From assembly GCA_033961575.1 (NCBI GenBank), contig CM066733.1, positions 103,383,921 through 103,447,920 of the forward strand: a DNA stretch of 64,000 nucleotides, given 5' to 3'. Positions 1-10,661 of this stretch are shown piece after piece (the stretch's first letter is position 1; every line of letters starts with the position of its first letter). Made by a program: the position numbers and the translations under genes. The notes beneath the pieces were generated by a model. It did no database searches. It worked only from the letters and a program-made list of their open reading frames with translations, and was not told the DNA's origin. Source of the stretch: Aselliscus stoliczkanus. Its lineage: Eukaryota; Chordata; Mammalia; Chiroptera; Hipposideridae.

Positions 1-364
1 ATTTGAGGGGATGTTTCCATCCTTCCTCTTTGGTAATCAAGATGATCCACTGGTCCTCTTATAAAATGGGTATTCTTAGTTCAACTATGGAGAACAAGTG
101 TTTCAGTAAATTGAGAAAAGATGAAAGAATAGCATCGGCAGATAGTAGCCATTGAGTTCACAAGAAAGATGCACATTGAAGTCCCACAAATCTTTACAGT
201 ATAAAATGTACTATTTTTTAGGTTAATTTGATTTGAGTGTTGCAGTGCAGGCAGGTAGTATAGGAATTCTTCTTTTTTAATTTAATTTTCTTTTGTTGCC
301 AGGTTTTTATTTTATTAACATTAGTACACTATATTATAATTCAGAGTACTTGCTGTCCTCCCCT
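1..364. other. Unassigned AT-rich sequence
   Basis: No gene, RNA gene or repeat family recognised. Contains T-rich runs near 260-310. Confidence 0.5.
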
Positions 365-735
365 GGGTTGGATTTTACTTCCCCATGATTTCAGATTTAG
401 TCATATAACTGTCAGTGCCCCTCCCAGCAAAAGGATTCTGCATCAGGAGAAGCCATATGATTTTCTTTGGCCAATGAAATGTGCACAGAGTGGCACTGAC
501 ATATCAAAGTTTTGAAAATCATTCTATGGGTCTACCAATTTGTGTCCCTCTACTGCTAGCCTAGCAATATTCCAATAAAGTGACACTCCATCTGCCTGGT
601 TCCCAGAAAAAGAAGAGGATCAGAGCCACAACCAGCCCACAACAGACATGGAACACAAACATGAAGGAGACCTTTGTGATACGTCGCTAAGATTTCGGTG
701 TTGTTTCTCATCACAATCTGTAACATAGCCTAGGT
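365..735 (+). mobile_element. Old LTR-like interspersed repeat
   Basis: The stretch resembles a dispersed mammalian repeat seen in many loci: an opening about a TTACTTCCCCATGATTTCAG-type segment, a middle 'TTTGGCCAATGAAATGTG', and a close reading GCTAAGATTTCGGTGTTG followed by AACATAGCCTAG. The family name is not certain; a MaLR-type LTR or a non-autonomous element are both possible. Highly diverged, no coding content. Confidence 0.45.
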
Positions 736-2449
736 TGATTATTCTCCTAAAGATTTGGCAGTCTTCTGTAAATCAGAAATATTTATAGAAATGTTCATCA
801 GAGGCTCTTCATGTTTCTTCCTCTATTGAGTAAATCTGGTTCATTACATAATCATTAAATATCTAGCACTCTGCTATGTGGTGTGGAAAACTACCAAGAA
901 AGCATACACCAGAACCCTGGCCTTCAAGGCCTGCATATTTTAGTCTTCATTTACAGTCTCTATTGCAGAAAATATTTCTTCTACTCTTGGGGCACAGGTA
1001 CCAGAATCATGCACACATTTACACGTAGGTGTGAACTATATTTATAAATCTGATTTCCAGAAGCCCTAAAGGACACTCTGACTCCTTTGTGTTTTCACCT
1101 CAATTTATCCATCACATGGAAAGTACCTTCTGAGATAGCTGACATTTACACGGGCTAGTTGCTGCTAAACTCCATGCTGAGCACTTCCACCTTTTACCCC
1201 GTGTAAGGCTTACCACTGCCCGGGTGATAGACTTTACAGTCTAGGTGTTACAAACGAGCTCTGCCTGAGGGCAGATGACTTAGAAGCAGTGAGTGAGAAA
1301 TCCCCTCTAGGTCTGCTGGCCTTAGCACAGGTCTCTTTCCTCTATGTCACCTCTATGTGTAGAGTACTGGCAACTGCAACACACTGGGGTCTGTGAGAAC
1401 TGAGCTACACAGTCTTTTATCAGTCACTATGAAGCTGGGTCCCCTTGATCCTCTCTGGCATTTTGTTCATCCATAATCATCACATTTAGACAATGCATTC
1501 TAATGAATTTCTTCATGGCTTATTTTGATGGAATGGGAGAACAGGGAGAACCTGGAAAGCTCCTTGCTCTCTGTTTCCGTCATCCTATCAGAGATAATAG
1601 ATCCAATGCCAATGAGCACTAGCACCTGAGGACTATCAGCACTAGGAGCTAGGTTTCCATTTCCTGTTAAAATCCTACTGCTTATGCATCAATATCTCCT
1701 TGGCTTGGTCTTGTTTCTTTTAAACCTCCATTGTATAGCTTATATAGCTTATACTAATTTGCATGGTTGCATTAAAATAATAAAGACAATAATTAGAGTC
1801 CCAAATATTATGAATCGGGATTCATATCAATATAACTAACGCAGTCAGGAGTCACAAGGAAGAGCACAACCAAAGAACACTGTTATAACACTTTGCAAGT
1901 GACCATGGACTGAAGTGGATATGCCCTTTTGTTCAGTATCAGACAAACTATTAGAATATCCTTTGTGTTTGGGGCACTGAAGCATAGAGGGTATATAGTC
2001 AGAATATGGCATGTATGGTATAGAATCAAGTTGAAAATTCATGAAAAAGCAATCACTAAAGTTTCACCCCTTTGTAATTATAAGAGGCATCCCCTCAAAA
2101 TAATGAAGTCTGGTGTCAAAAAGACTGTAGCAAGTCATCTTTTAAAAGATGACCAAGTTTCCTCAGTCCTTTCTCTTATTCTTGTCATTTCTTATGCTCT
2201 GTTTTATTAATATGAAATTATAATCATACTATCTGTATTACTGTGCCTTCTTCTGTGCACCTGTAATGTATAACTTGTTGGATAAGACAATGTGGCACTC
2301 AGATTATTACTGAAAAATAACAGTGATTTTTATATTGGTGCACATACATGAATATGTACAACAAATCTGACGACAACTTACGTTACCCAGGTTTATTTGT
2401 TGAGAATATGTAAGATTTTAAAAAATTCTAGTGATTGAGTAAACATGTT
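736..2449. other. Mostly unique sequence, one MIR relic inside
   Basis: Apart from a probable MIR fragment at about 1160-1360, nothing recognisable. Short open frames here have no family motifs and no splice-bounded conservation that I can judge. Confidence 0.4.
1160..1360 (-). mobile_element. MIR SINE relic
   Basis: Weak match to antisense MIR: a 'TTTACAGTCTAGGTGTTACAAAC..GAGG' segment stands where MIR has the 'TTTACAGATGAGGAAACTGAGG' block, followed by a degraded tRNA-like part. Heavily diverged. Confidence 0.4.
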
Positions 2450-2755
2450 TGACTGTGCTTAGCCTATGCTAGGCCCACTTTTAGGAGTTGTGCATAAAGT
2501 AGGGAATAAAATGTAGTCTCTATTTCTCACCCTGATATTCTAATGGGAAATTCAACAATAAATACATAAGAAAAATATACTTCAATATTTTGTAAAATAG
2601 CAAATACTAATTACTAAGAATAATTCAGAAGATAAAGGCATAGAAAAATGCAGATGCTATTTTAAATACTGTGGTCAGGAAAAGCCTAACTTAGGAAGTA
2701 CTTTTGAACAGAAAGCTGTAATTGGGGTAAGGATGACAATGGTAGATTCAAGTGT
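2450..2755 (-). mobile_element. L2 LINE 3' end, antisense
   Basis: Reads in order like inverted L2: 'CTATGCTAGGCCCACTTT', then 'CCTGATATTCTAATGGGAAA', 'CAATAAATACATAAG', and later 'GTGGTCAGGAAAAGCCTAAC'. These parallel the L2 blocks 'gtgccaggcac', 'cattctagtgggg', 'caataaata' and 'gtggtcagggaaggcct'. Ancient, non-functional. Confidence 0.6.
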
Positions 2756-3479
2756 CCATTGATGGTTCCTTCTTACATGAGAATTAACTGTTCTTTCCTT
2801 CTTCTACGTTTCCATTCCCTACCTTCCTGCATTTTCCCAATTATGTTGCTATACTCTAAATACTAACTTTTATTTTCTTGGGTTTTCAATATTAACATAA
2901 CATCATTCAGATAATGATGGCTTCCCTTCAAAGATTAGAAATACTTTATACTCTATCATTTCAGTGTGAATTCTCTTCAGATAACCTCCCAGAAGTAATA
3001 AAATTTTTGCCAGCAGATAGTTACTCTGAAATATTTTTTCCTTGAATTAAGAGATGTTTCATTCTTCTATATAAAGATGATTTATCAGTCAACTTTTCCT
3101 CTAAATTACTAAACCAATTCAGGGGAGATGAAAGGTTGTATTCTTTAAGGTAAACACAGAGAGAGGAAAATCAGAAAGAAATTGACAGCCTAGTGAGACA
3201 AAACAGCACATTTATTAAAGAAAACCCTTTTAGGAAAAACTTGCAACATTACTTTTTTGAAAAATTACTTCTCTGTCACAGCTGTGTGGCTACACACATG
3301 GCTAAAGGTACCTGCAGTGACTCACTTTTAGAGCACGTAGCTCTCTGTAGCCATGGTACACAAAGTCATCCTTTAAGTCCACATTCTTTTCATCTCAAAG
3401 CTGGAGCAGAAAAGAGGTGGGGGAGACTGGTTACACAGGGTGGGGAGGCATGAGCCCCTTTCCTGGTTATGTGCTCTCC
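2756..3479. other. Unassigned sequence
   Basis: AT-rich, with no recognisable gene or repeat. The open frame at 3193-3453 has no domain I know and no good start context. Confidence 0.4.
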
Positions 3480-3660
3480 GAATGAATGAGCTTGGACGCG
3501 TTACTTGACACAGTGACTTGATTTCTTCAAGTGCAAATGGAGATAATAATGCTTACCTCATAGGTTTTTTTTTATCAGGATTACCTAAGAGAGTACATAA
3601 AGCACACACCATGGAGCATGGCATGTGGTCAGCACTCAGTAATTATGAGGTCTAATTATT
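3480..3660 (+). mobile_element. MIR SINE relic
   Basis: Sense MIR order is visible: 'GGACGCGTTACTTGACAC', 'AAATGGAGATAATAATGC', 'TTACCTCATAGGTTTT', then 'CATGGCATGTGGTCAGCACT' and a CAGTAATTAT-type end. These match the MIR 'tgtaaaatggggataataat..cctacctcatagggtt..cagtaagcactc' layout. A T-run interrupts it. Confidence 0.65.
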
Positions 3661-4209
3661 AGTGTGGCCCCATTTTTCCTTTCCTCTTTATTCATCCTCT
3701 GATGCATGTCGAAGTACAGACAAAAGACATACTTAAAAGAGATGCGAAATTGGAGATAACTAACAGGCACCATGCAGTAATCATCTGTCATCTTCAAAAC
3801 TTTGAAATTCTAAGCTCCGGTTACTGTGGAAGTCTGGGCCTTGCCAATGACAGCAGTTCTATAAACGCTCACCAGTAAAATGGAAGAATGTGTCCACCTG
3901 GATGGAGGTGAGCCATGCCAGGCTGGTTTACTATCTGAATATACACTATATTGAGCACAGAGGAAGGTGCAGATAAAGATGGTTCATAGTTTAGATCCAA
4001 CCAAGAAAGGCTTCTTGAAGATAGTAATCCACAAATGTTGCACTTTTTGAGAGTCAGGGGAGGGAGACGAGGGTGCAGCTGTGGTCTATCAGCCTTCACA
4101 GAGACTGGGTTTTAGGAGGGATTTGTTCTCAGTTTTCTGAAAGGAGTTCAAACTGACATTTTCCTATTTTTATTTTGATTTTCTAAAATATTTTTTTAAA
4201 AAAAGAGGT
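3661..4209. other. Unassigned sequence
   Basis: No recognised feature. T-rich near 4160-4200 (TTTTTTTAAAAAAAG). Confidence 0.4.
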
Positions 4210-4440
4210 AAATAAAATTGTACTGTTTATTTGTAAAATTTTGTCAGTCTCTCCCATTTAGATGTAAATATCTTTGAAGGCAGTGCCTGTATCGGCAAAT
4301 CCCCAGAGCCTAAAACAGTACCATACACCTAATAAGATCTTCCATAAAAAACTGTAATTTTGGATGAAAATATATGTGTATATATGTATCTGTATACATA
4401 TACATATGAATGAACGGATGAATGAACAAATAAAATAATA
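4210..4440 (+). mobile_element. L2 LINE 3' end
   Basis: Sense L2 tail: 'CTCTCCCATTTAGATGTAAA', 'TTTGAAGGCAGTGCCTGTAT', 'CCCCAGAGCCTAAAACAGTA', closing with a GAATGAACGGATGAATGAAC repeat. The closing (TGAATGAA) motif is typical of L2 ends. An AT-rich TATATGTGTATATATGTATC-like stretch has expanded inside. Confidence 0.65.
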
Positions 4441-5169
4441 CACAGATGAGGAAATATCTTTGTTTAATCCCCCTTTCACATTTAGGACTGTGTCTGGAGA
4501 CCAATGAACATTTCATATGTGAACACATTGAAGACCTTGAACTTCAGATGTAGCCTTGACTGAAGAATGGTCCTCTTTTCTCTAGGAAAATTGGCTTATT
4601 CAACCAAGGATGCAGCTTCAAAGAGCCACAGAGCCACAGAACCGGATATCCACAGAGCCACGGAACTGGAAAGATGTCACAGGCAGATTGCTCTCACATT
4701 CAGCATATGTGCTTTGAGACACCCTTTAGAAGACATGATGTCTAAACTCCCCCTCAACTCACAAGACTCTTGTCAACAGTTCTGGAAGATGAGTATCCCT
4801 ATGAACACATTGTATGAAAAGAAGGTCATCACTTAGAGAGCCAGCTCATCAAATGTTTGAAAATCTATAATCATTAGAATTGTCCTCCTTCTATGGGGTT
4901 GAAACCTGCCTCTTAACTAGTAACCACTGTCCTTTGTTATTCCCACAGGAGCAACAGAATCAACTTTATTATCTCTTAAATATGGAAGCAAAGATTGTCC
5001 TCTTTCTGTTGTTTCTCTACTTCTACTCCTTTTGTTATCTGTTATTCAGAGAAAATGTGTTTGACAATTCATGATCTACATAAGTAGAATGTAATGTATG
5101 TGGCCATTCACAATACTATAGAAAGGAACATGAGAGGAAAATACAAAAATTATCATATTTCACATCTAT
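4441..5169. other. Unassigned sequence with a short local repeat
   Basis: At 4621-4665 the phrase CACAGAGCCAC occurs twice, with the shorter AGAGCCACAGAGCCACAG overlap, a small local duplication. No gene recognised; the open frames at 4567-4836 and 4880-5074 lack family motifs. Confidence 0.4.
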
Positions 5170-5340
5170 TATTTCAAATGAATTCTCACCATCACCCTAT
5201 TAAGTGGCCATTATCATATAATTTTAAGGATTAGGAAACTGAGGTAAAGAAAAGTTAAATACTGTGAAAAGCTAAGCTAGAATTTGAAACCAAAAGTAGC
5301 TGACTTGGAAAACTTATGTTTTGTGTTGTCCAGATACAAT
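5170..5340 (-). mobile_element. MIR SINE relic
   Basis: Antisense MIR signature: 'TCTCACCATCACCCTATTAA', a TTATCATATAATTTTAAGGA block, 'AGGAAACTGAGGTAAAG', then 'GCTAAGCTAGAATTTGAAAC'. These parallel the inverted 'gatgaggaaactgaggc..cacacagctag..ggattcgaac'. Confidence 0.6.
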
Positions 5341-6195
5341 GTGGTATCTTTCTGTAGATTTCAGATCAAAGAAATTTATTTTCTCTGGACGAAAACAACT
5401 GTAGGGTTCCTCAGTGGTAAGAAGTTTATTTCAAAATTAACTAGCCCTAGTGGCTTGTAGCTTGGATATTTAAAGTTGTAAATGGAGTAAAGTGTTACTA
5501 AAATGAGCAAGGGTCATTGAGAAGTGTTAGAAAACATGTGCAGAACATTGCAGGAACTGCCTGGCAAGCTTTCTTAATTGGGTTTCAACGGTTCTATAAG
5601 AACCTGAGAAATATGGAATATTCACACAGACAAGTCCACTCCCAAGGACAATGAATGAGAACAAAGACATCAGATATTTGCTTTGGTCTTAGGCAGACTG
5701 AGCCTGAAGTCTGAGAAAACATTAATAAGGCAAGTTCTCGCAAGAATTTCATGATCTATTTGCCTATTATGTGTAAACTTGCATACTTTAAAAAACAATT
5801 TAAGTGTCTTTGCATAAAAACATATAGGTATAAGAAAACCATTAAGATAAAGATAAATGAATCAGAGTCAGGAAGTGCAGGAGGGAACATAATTATATCA
5901 GAAATGATGAGTAACAAGCTCTGTGTGCACCACATTCAACTCTGAGCTCCCTGGCAGCCCAGACAGAATTAGTGAATAAGAAGCAACCAATATGATGTTT
6001 GAATGTAGAGCAGAGGCTGTTGTCAGCTTTTTTCCTTGTCTCCTGATTCATGTGAGAGGAAAAGCAACAGTGTCTTAAAAGTAGGTCGTTCTGGACTAAG
6101 CTGGAAGGCACAGACTTGACCCTCGGAGATCTTTTACACAGGTTGATACTCAGACAGTAGGTGTCTGTGAGTAATAATTTTGTAAATGACCTGAT
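5341..6195. other. Unassigned sequence
   Basis: No gene, RNA gene or repeat family recognised. Confidence 0.4.
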
Positions 6196-6290
6196 ACGAA
6201 TTTATTATTCAGTGAATTAATCAACAAGTATTTATTGAACCTCAGCTAAATGCCAGGCACAATTCCTCTCTCTTTAAGGCACACAGTTGA
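6196..6290 (-). mobile_element. Short L2 end, antisense
   Basis: 'CAACAAGTATTTATTGAACC' followed by 'AAATGCCAGGCACAATTCC' is the usual inverted L2 terminus (caacaaatatttattgagca..tgccaggcac). Only the end is present. Confidence 0.5.
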
Positions 6291-6539
6291 TATAAAGAAT
6301 GCTTGATTATCTCCCAAATGGCAGAAATAAATCAGGCTTTTTCAACGTATTTTCTTTAGAGAATCTCTTCTGAAATATGCACTGCACACGCACATGCTCA
6401 GAAACCCAATAATGATAGAGCAGTGAAAAGGCAGAGGGTCCTGCTCTCCTGCAGCCCAAATCCTAATGGTGTTTTTGAACCCATGTCATGGAAGTCAATA
6501 AGCAGGTATGATTCAAAGTCGAGGCTCTCAAAGGATTTA

Positions 6540-6690
6540 AGCTCAAATCTTGAGTCTCTCTCTTAACTAACTGTATTGACCATTAAACAAGACTGCTCCA
6601 GGCCTCGGTTCCTGTTAAGTAAAACAAGGCTGTTGCAAGGATTAAATATGATAATGAGAATGGTTGGCACAAGGTAAGTGCTCCTTAGAG
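6540..6690 (+). mobile_element. MIR SINE relic
   Basis: Sense MIR: 'CCAGGCCTCGGTTCCTGTTA', 'GTTGCAAGGATTAAATATGA', 'GGTTGGCACAAGGTAAGTGC'. Core and 3' parts are in the right order. Confidence 0.6.
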
Positions 6691-6694
6691 GGTG

Positions 6695-6825
6695 GGTAGC
6701 ATTGTAGTACAGATAAAGAAACTGAAATCCAGGTAGGAAATGATTGCCTGAAGCCACATAGCTAGCAAATGGCAGGACTTGAATTCATATCCAAACAGCG
6801 TGACACAAAGTCCTGTAGTCTACCA
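6695..6825 (-). mobile_element. MIR SINE relic
   Basis: Antisense MIR: 'GTACAGATAAAGAAACTGAA', 'AGCCACATAGCTAGCAAATG', 'GCAGGACTTGAATTCATATC'. It lies right after a sense copy, so the two MIRs are inverted with respect to each other. Confidence 0.7.
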
Positions 6826-7279
6826 GTAAGCAATGAAAGACAAGGTCCTAAAAAGTCTGAGCCAGATCTCGAAGTCTCTGGAATAATAGGCTAAAAAAAT
6901 TGAACTTAGCAATAAGAAGATTAAAGATTTGGGGGAATCATATCAGTGAAATGACAAAATGTTGTTCCAGAATGACTGATTTTTCTGGCAATATAAAGAA
7001 TTATTGAAGGAAAGTTAACAGGGGTTTAAGATTTATTTGGATTTATATTTCAACTTTGAATGAAAATGGAAAAAACATGCTGCCGTGGCTCAAAAAAGAA
7101 GACCCAGTCATTGAAAGGTTAAATTTGTGGACCAGAGAGAAAGCACTGGGTCCTAATATCAGCCATTTTCAAGAATTGAATAATCTCTGGAGACTGGGGC
7201 AGGGACTGACATGGTTGCTCAGCCTGGCCAGGGCATCTTAGCATGTAGGATCAGAGGCACACAGGTCCATGGTGATTCT
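6826..7279. other. Unassigned sequence
   Basis: Nothing recognised. Confidence 0.4.
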
Positions 7280-7465
7280 CAGCCACAGCGCAATCCATGT
7301 CTTAACCCTGTTGTGTCTCACTTTTCATATCTGTAAAATAGGGATAATAAAAGTATCTACTTCAGAGGGTTGCTGTGAGGTTTCAATAGTCAATATACGA
7401 AAAGTGCTTTGAACAGTAACTGCTATATAGTACATGCTCCATAAATCTCAACTCATTGCTACTAA
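7280..7465 (+). mobile_element. MIR SINE relic
   Basis: 'CATATCTGTAAAATAGGGAT', 'AATAAAAGTATCTACTTCAG', 'GGGTTGCTGTGAGGTTTCAA', then 'CATGCTCCATAAATCTCAAC' follow the sense MIR core and tail closely. Confidence 0.75.
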
Positions 7466-7560
7466 GACTAGGCTTATGATTTTGAAAAAGTTACTTAAGC
7501 TCTTTGAATTTCAGTTTCCACACCTGTTAGAATGGAGACTATACTGTAATTATTCAGTTC
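7466..7560 (+). mobile_element. Partial MIR SINE relic
   Basis: 'AAAAGTTACTTAAGCTCTTT' and 'TTTCAGTTTCCACACCTGTT' repeat the MIR 'aagttacttaacctct..cctcagtttcctcatctgt' block, so a second sense MIR fragment lies directly downstream of the first. Confidence 0.55.
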
Positions 7561-7674
7561 TATGGAAAATTTTCCCCAGATTTTAGTTATATGGTTGGGA
7601 TGAACCTTATACTTCATGTGTATATTTGATGTATGGCTTTTCCCTGGAAAAAAAAAACTATTATTAAAACTATT

Positions 7675-7832
7675 GGGGTGGACAGTTAGATCAGTTGGTT
7701 AGAGCACAGTGCTCATAAAACCAAGATTGTCGGTTCAATCCCCACACCCTCCACAACTAGATTGAAACATCTACTTGATTTGGAGCTGATAAGTCCTGGA
7801 AAAACACACTGTTTCAATAAAAAATAAAAAGT
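7675..7832 (+). mobile_element. tRNA-Ile-derived SINE
   Basis: The head copies the layout of tRNA-Ile: 'CAGTTGGTTAGAGCACAGTG' (A box), a CTCATAAAACC anticodon-arm remnant, then 'GGTTCAATCCCCACAC' (B box). A body follows with CTCCACAACTAGATTG, a TTGATTTGGAGCTGATAAGT segment, 'CACACTGTTTCAATAAA', and an A-rich tail. From memory this body recalls SINEs of yinpterochiropteran bats. No clean TSD was found, and CpG decay suggests it is older than the other SINEs here. Confidence 0.75.
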
Positions 7833-8299
7833 TAAAAGAAAAGTGCATTAAATGGATATATTTAAAAAAAAATTATTGAATGTCATAATCAGTGGCATCA
7901 TAGTGTCAAGGGAATAGTGAAATGCTTATCTTGCATGGTCCTTGAGTGGCTAAAGATATGCCCCAAGGCCCAGCACACAGGAAATGCTTCTCTCTTTTTA
8001 GTTCTTTAGTCATTTTTGGTTTCAGAACCTCACACTTTCAATCCATTATTATATGGGCATTTACATATACCTTCATTTGTTTCTATTTAAAATCAAGTAC
8101 TCGTTTTTTGTATCTGCCCTTTCAGAATTAGACTGAGATATACTCTCCCCCCTCCCCTTGTAATGTATTTCAGGACATTAATTCCGAGAATCTGTACTTG
8201 GCAACTTCATGAAGACTTTAGCAACACAGAACTTAAAAGCAAGGGTTTCTGAATAAGAAAGAATATCAACATTTTCTTCTACAGGTTAGTAATAATGAG
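7833..8299. other. Unassigned sequence
   Basis: Nothing recognised. C-rich pyrimidine run near 8145-8158. Confidence 0.4.
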
Positions 8300-8400
8300 A
8301 TAAACTTTAAAGGCTATTTGAAAACTAAGTAATATGCTAAATATTTAACACAGTACCTGGCATATAATAAGCCCTCAGCGAATGATAGCACTTATTGTTT
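8300..8400 (+). mobile_element. MIR 3' fragment
   Basis: 'CACAGTACCTGGCATATAAT' and 'AAGCCCTCAGCGAATG' resemble the MIR 3' end (acagtgcctggcacatagtaagcgctcaataaatg). Confidence 0.5.
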
Positions 8401-8403
8401 ATA

Positions 8404-8533
8404 CCAGGGGTGCCAAAAGAAAGTATACACTTGACTTGTGTTCATCTTTTGTTATCGGAATATACTGAATATGACAATTTTAATGCAGTTTTTTCCTTTC
8501 TTAAAATGTGTATACATTTTTTGACACCCCCTG
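8404..8533. mobile_element. Tc1/mariner-type MITE, family 2
   Basis: A 130-bp element bounded by TA on both sides (8402-8403 and 8534-8535). Its ends are inverted: the left starts CCAGGGGTGCCAAAAG and the right, read on the minus strand, CAGGGGGTGTCAAAAAA. Both arms then continue into a shared GTATACAC segment (about 27 bp per arm, several mismatches). The interior, about 75 bp, has no coding potential. TA duplication plus inverted ends is the mariner hallmark. A different family from the three 80-bp palindromes in this window. Confidence 0.85.
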
Positions 8534-9899
8534 TATAACCACAATCAAAAGCTCTTTACTGTCTACAATCAACAAAATTACGGGCATAAAAATTCCTTTG
8601 TAAAATAAACATTTCACAAAATAGTCACAGATTATTTCATATAATCTGCTTTAAATGATCTCAAAAATTATTCATTTTAATGCATAAATTGCTACATTCT
8701 AAGGTCAGGGATATATCTGTTTCAAAATATGAAATTTAAAAATATGAAAAACTCATTTTAATTAGTATAAATAAAATACACTCAAAAAAAGGAAAGGCAT
8801 ATTATACTCTCTATCTCAATGATGAAACTTATTAGCAAATGTCAAGGTCCAGGATACCTTCTGTTGACACAACTGCACAAAAGATGGGAAAAAACATACA
8901 ATGACTAAGGAGAAATTCCATTCAATGCTAAGTGTATTTCTGAAATGGAGATTCACAAGGACAGTACAAAACAAGACTTTAGCATGATAAACTAAAGCTA
9001 GAGTTCCTCAGTTCCTATAGGAACCCGGGGCGGAGGGCGGGGGAGAAGATTATATGGCCTATATTCACATCAAGTGTAAGAGTTATCCTGATTATATAAC
9101 TGAAATGGGGAAAAAAGTTCACAGAACTTAATGAAGCCATGAGTCAGCACTCCTGGAGGGAAGAAGAAGGTAAGGCTGTTGCCCCATCACATCCCTATCC
9201 ATTTAAAATTTCACAGAATTTCTTTTGGATCTGTCTCTCAAGATCTAGTTATTCAGGTGATGATCAGACCAAATAGAAAAACTAGTAGAACTTCTCCACT
9301 AAGTAAAGATTAGTTTTGTGCTTACTATGTGGAAGTCCTGTGTTAATTAAACACATTTTGTGTATAATTGGTCTGGGAGCCTGCCTGGTCCATCCTTATG
9401 CTCCCAGCAAATAACACTCATTTAGTACACAAAGGCATTCTATTAGCATTTTTTTCAATGAAAACAATGATTTTATCTACATAAAAATGACATTAAAGAC
9501 TGTCACATTTCCTTAGTATTTGTGAAAGAATTCCATGCTTATAATTACTATTTACCATCCTCCAATCTTTTTTTTTTTTTTTTGCTTAGGTAGTGAGAGT
9601 TCATTTTAGAAAATTGTTTTGCTCAAGCAATTATAAGCAAACAAATCACCTCATTTTGAAATGTTACTCAATTCAAATTCTTTTGTATTCAAGTTCCTCT
9701 TATATTTTAATCTTAAAAGTATTCTCCCTAGATATGAATATATTCTCAAAATGTTATCTGTTATAGGCCATTAGAACATCTCCCTTTCCTTAACTTTAAT
9801 TATTGTTGAGTTTTCTGGAGGTCATTTTCATCTCTTTTGTAAATTTAAGAACACTGTATTTTCTTTCCCTTTCATCTCTTGTAGCTCCCTAGATCCCCA
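8534..9899. other. Unassigned AT-rich sequence
   Basis: No gene seen. Contains a poly-T run at about 9568-9583 and one isolated GC-rich island listed separately. Confidence 0.4.
9011..9043. promoter_or_regulatory. Palindrome next to GC boxes
   Basis: GTTCCTATAGGAAC at 9011-9024 is a perfect 14-bp palindrome. It is followed at once by CCGGGGCGGAGGGCGGGGG, which holds two SP1-like GC boxes and several G-runs in an otherwise AT-rich kilobase. No gene or TSS evidence; function is only a guess. Confidence 0.25.
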
Positions 9900-10290
9900 C
9901 AGTTTTTCAAAAATAACTGTAAATGATGCAGTTAGCATGCTTGCCAGTTTCTTTCATCCCACAGATAGAAGGTGTATCATCTGGACCTGCTGATTTGTAG
10001 ATATGCCGACTTTCCAAGGACTCACTTAGCTTGCTTTTGTAGATTGCTATTTTTACAAGATCTTCATTACTTCCTGATTGCGCAATATTTTTCTTCCTTT
10101 ATTCTTTCCAAAGACCAATTTGTAAGATAAGTTCAAGGCCTCAGACATGTTAAAGTTATCATTAGTTTCAAGATGCTCCACACTTATGAGCCCATTGGTC
10201 ACAGCACTGATTGTGTCCCTACTGTGTTCAGAGCACTGCACTAACCGAAGCTGAGAACAGCTGGAGGCTTTTCTCCCCAATAGCGTCTTC
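9900..10290 (-). mobile_element. CR1/L3-like LINE reverse-transcriptase relic, antisense
   Basis: On the minus strand, about 9974-9998 translates as KSAGPDD followed by a serine/proline-rich stretch. This recalls the 'KSAGPDGIxPRxLKEL' motif near the N-terminal side of CR1-clade reverse transcriptases. The flanking frame is broken by stops and shifts. It is an ancient fossil; a degraded unrelated sequence with a chance motif is the alternative. Confidence 0.4.
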
Positions 10291-10583
10291 TCCTTATCAC
10301 AATTTCTGTGTTACTTTTGTCTCATGTTATCTTTCACTGTAGTTTCTTACACAACAGTTCGGCTTGGGTTTATTACCTTCTTCTCAATTTACAATACAGA
10401 TTACATGCTCCTCTTAACAATTTTAAGAGTATTCTCAGAAAGCACTCTCAATGTTTATATATTTAGGCTCCACTTTATTAATGGAATTTTTGAAGTTACT
10501 TTGTGTCATAAGCTCACTTGTTGTTGCTTAATGTTTTCCAAAATCTGACTCATTGATAGTTATTAACTTATTCAACTAATATA

Positions 10584-10661
10584 TTGGGTTGTCGGAAAAG
10601 TCGACGCATTTTTGCGACAGAAAACATAGAAAAATACGTCATGACTTTTCCGACAACCCAA
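10584..10661 (-). mobile_element. Tc1/mariner-type palindromic MITE, family 1, copy A
   Basis: A 78-bp element between TA dinucleotides (10582-10583 and 10662-10663). The ends are TTGGGTTGTCGGAAAAGTC and its reverse complement, so most of the element is one hairpin. Compared with the copies at 44239 and 47453, the asymmetric loop is reversed, which places this copy on the minus strand. Its left arm lacks an AT pair near GTCGACGC. No transposase is encoded. Confidence 0.95.

Noticed and set aside
9011..9024. Resemblance of GTTCCTATAGGAAC to the arms of a yeast FRT site
   Set aside because: It lacks the spacer and full arm length, and there is no recombinase context in a mammalian genome; chance match.
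10053..10280. 75-codon minus-strand frame as a small gene
   Set aside because: It lies next to the CR1/L3-like relic, has no recognisable domain, and is better explained as part of that fossil.
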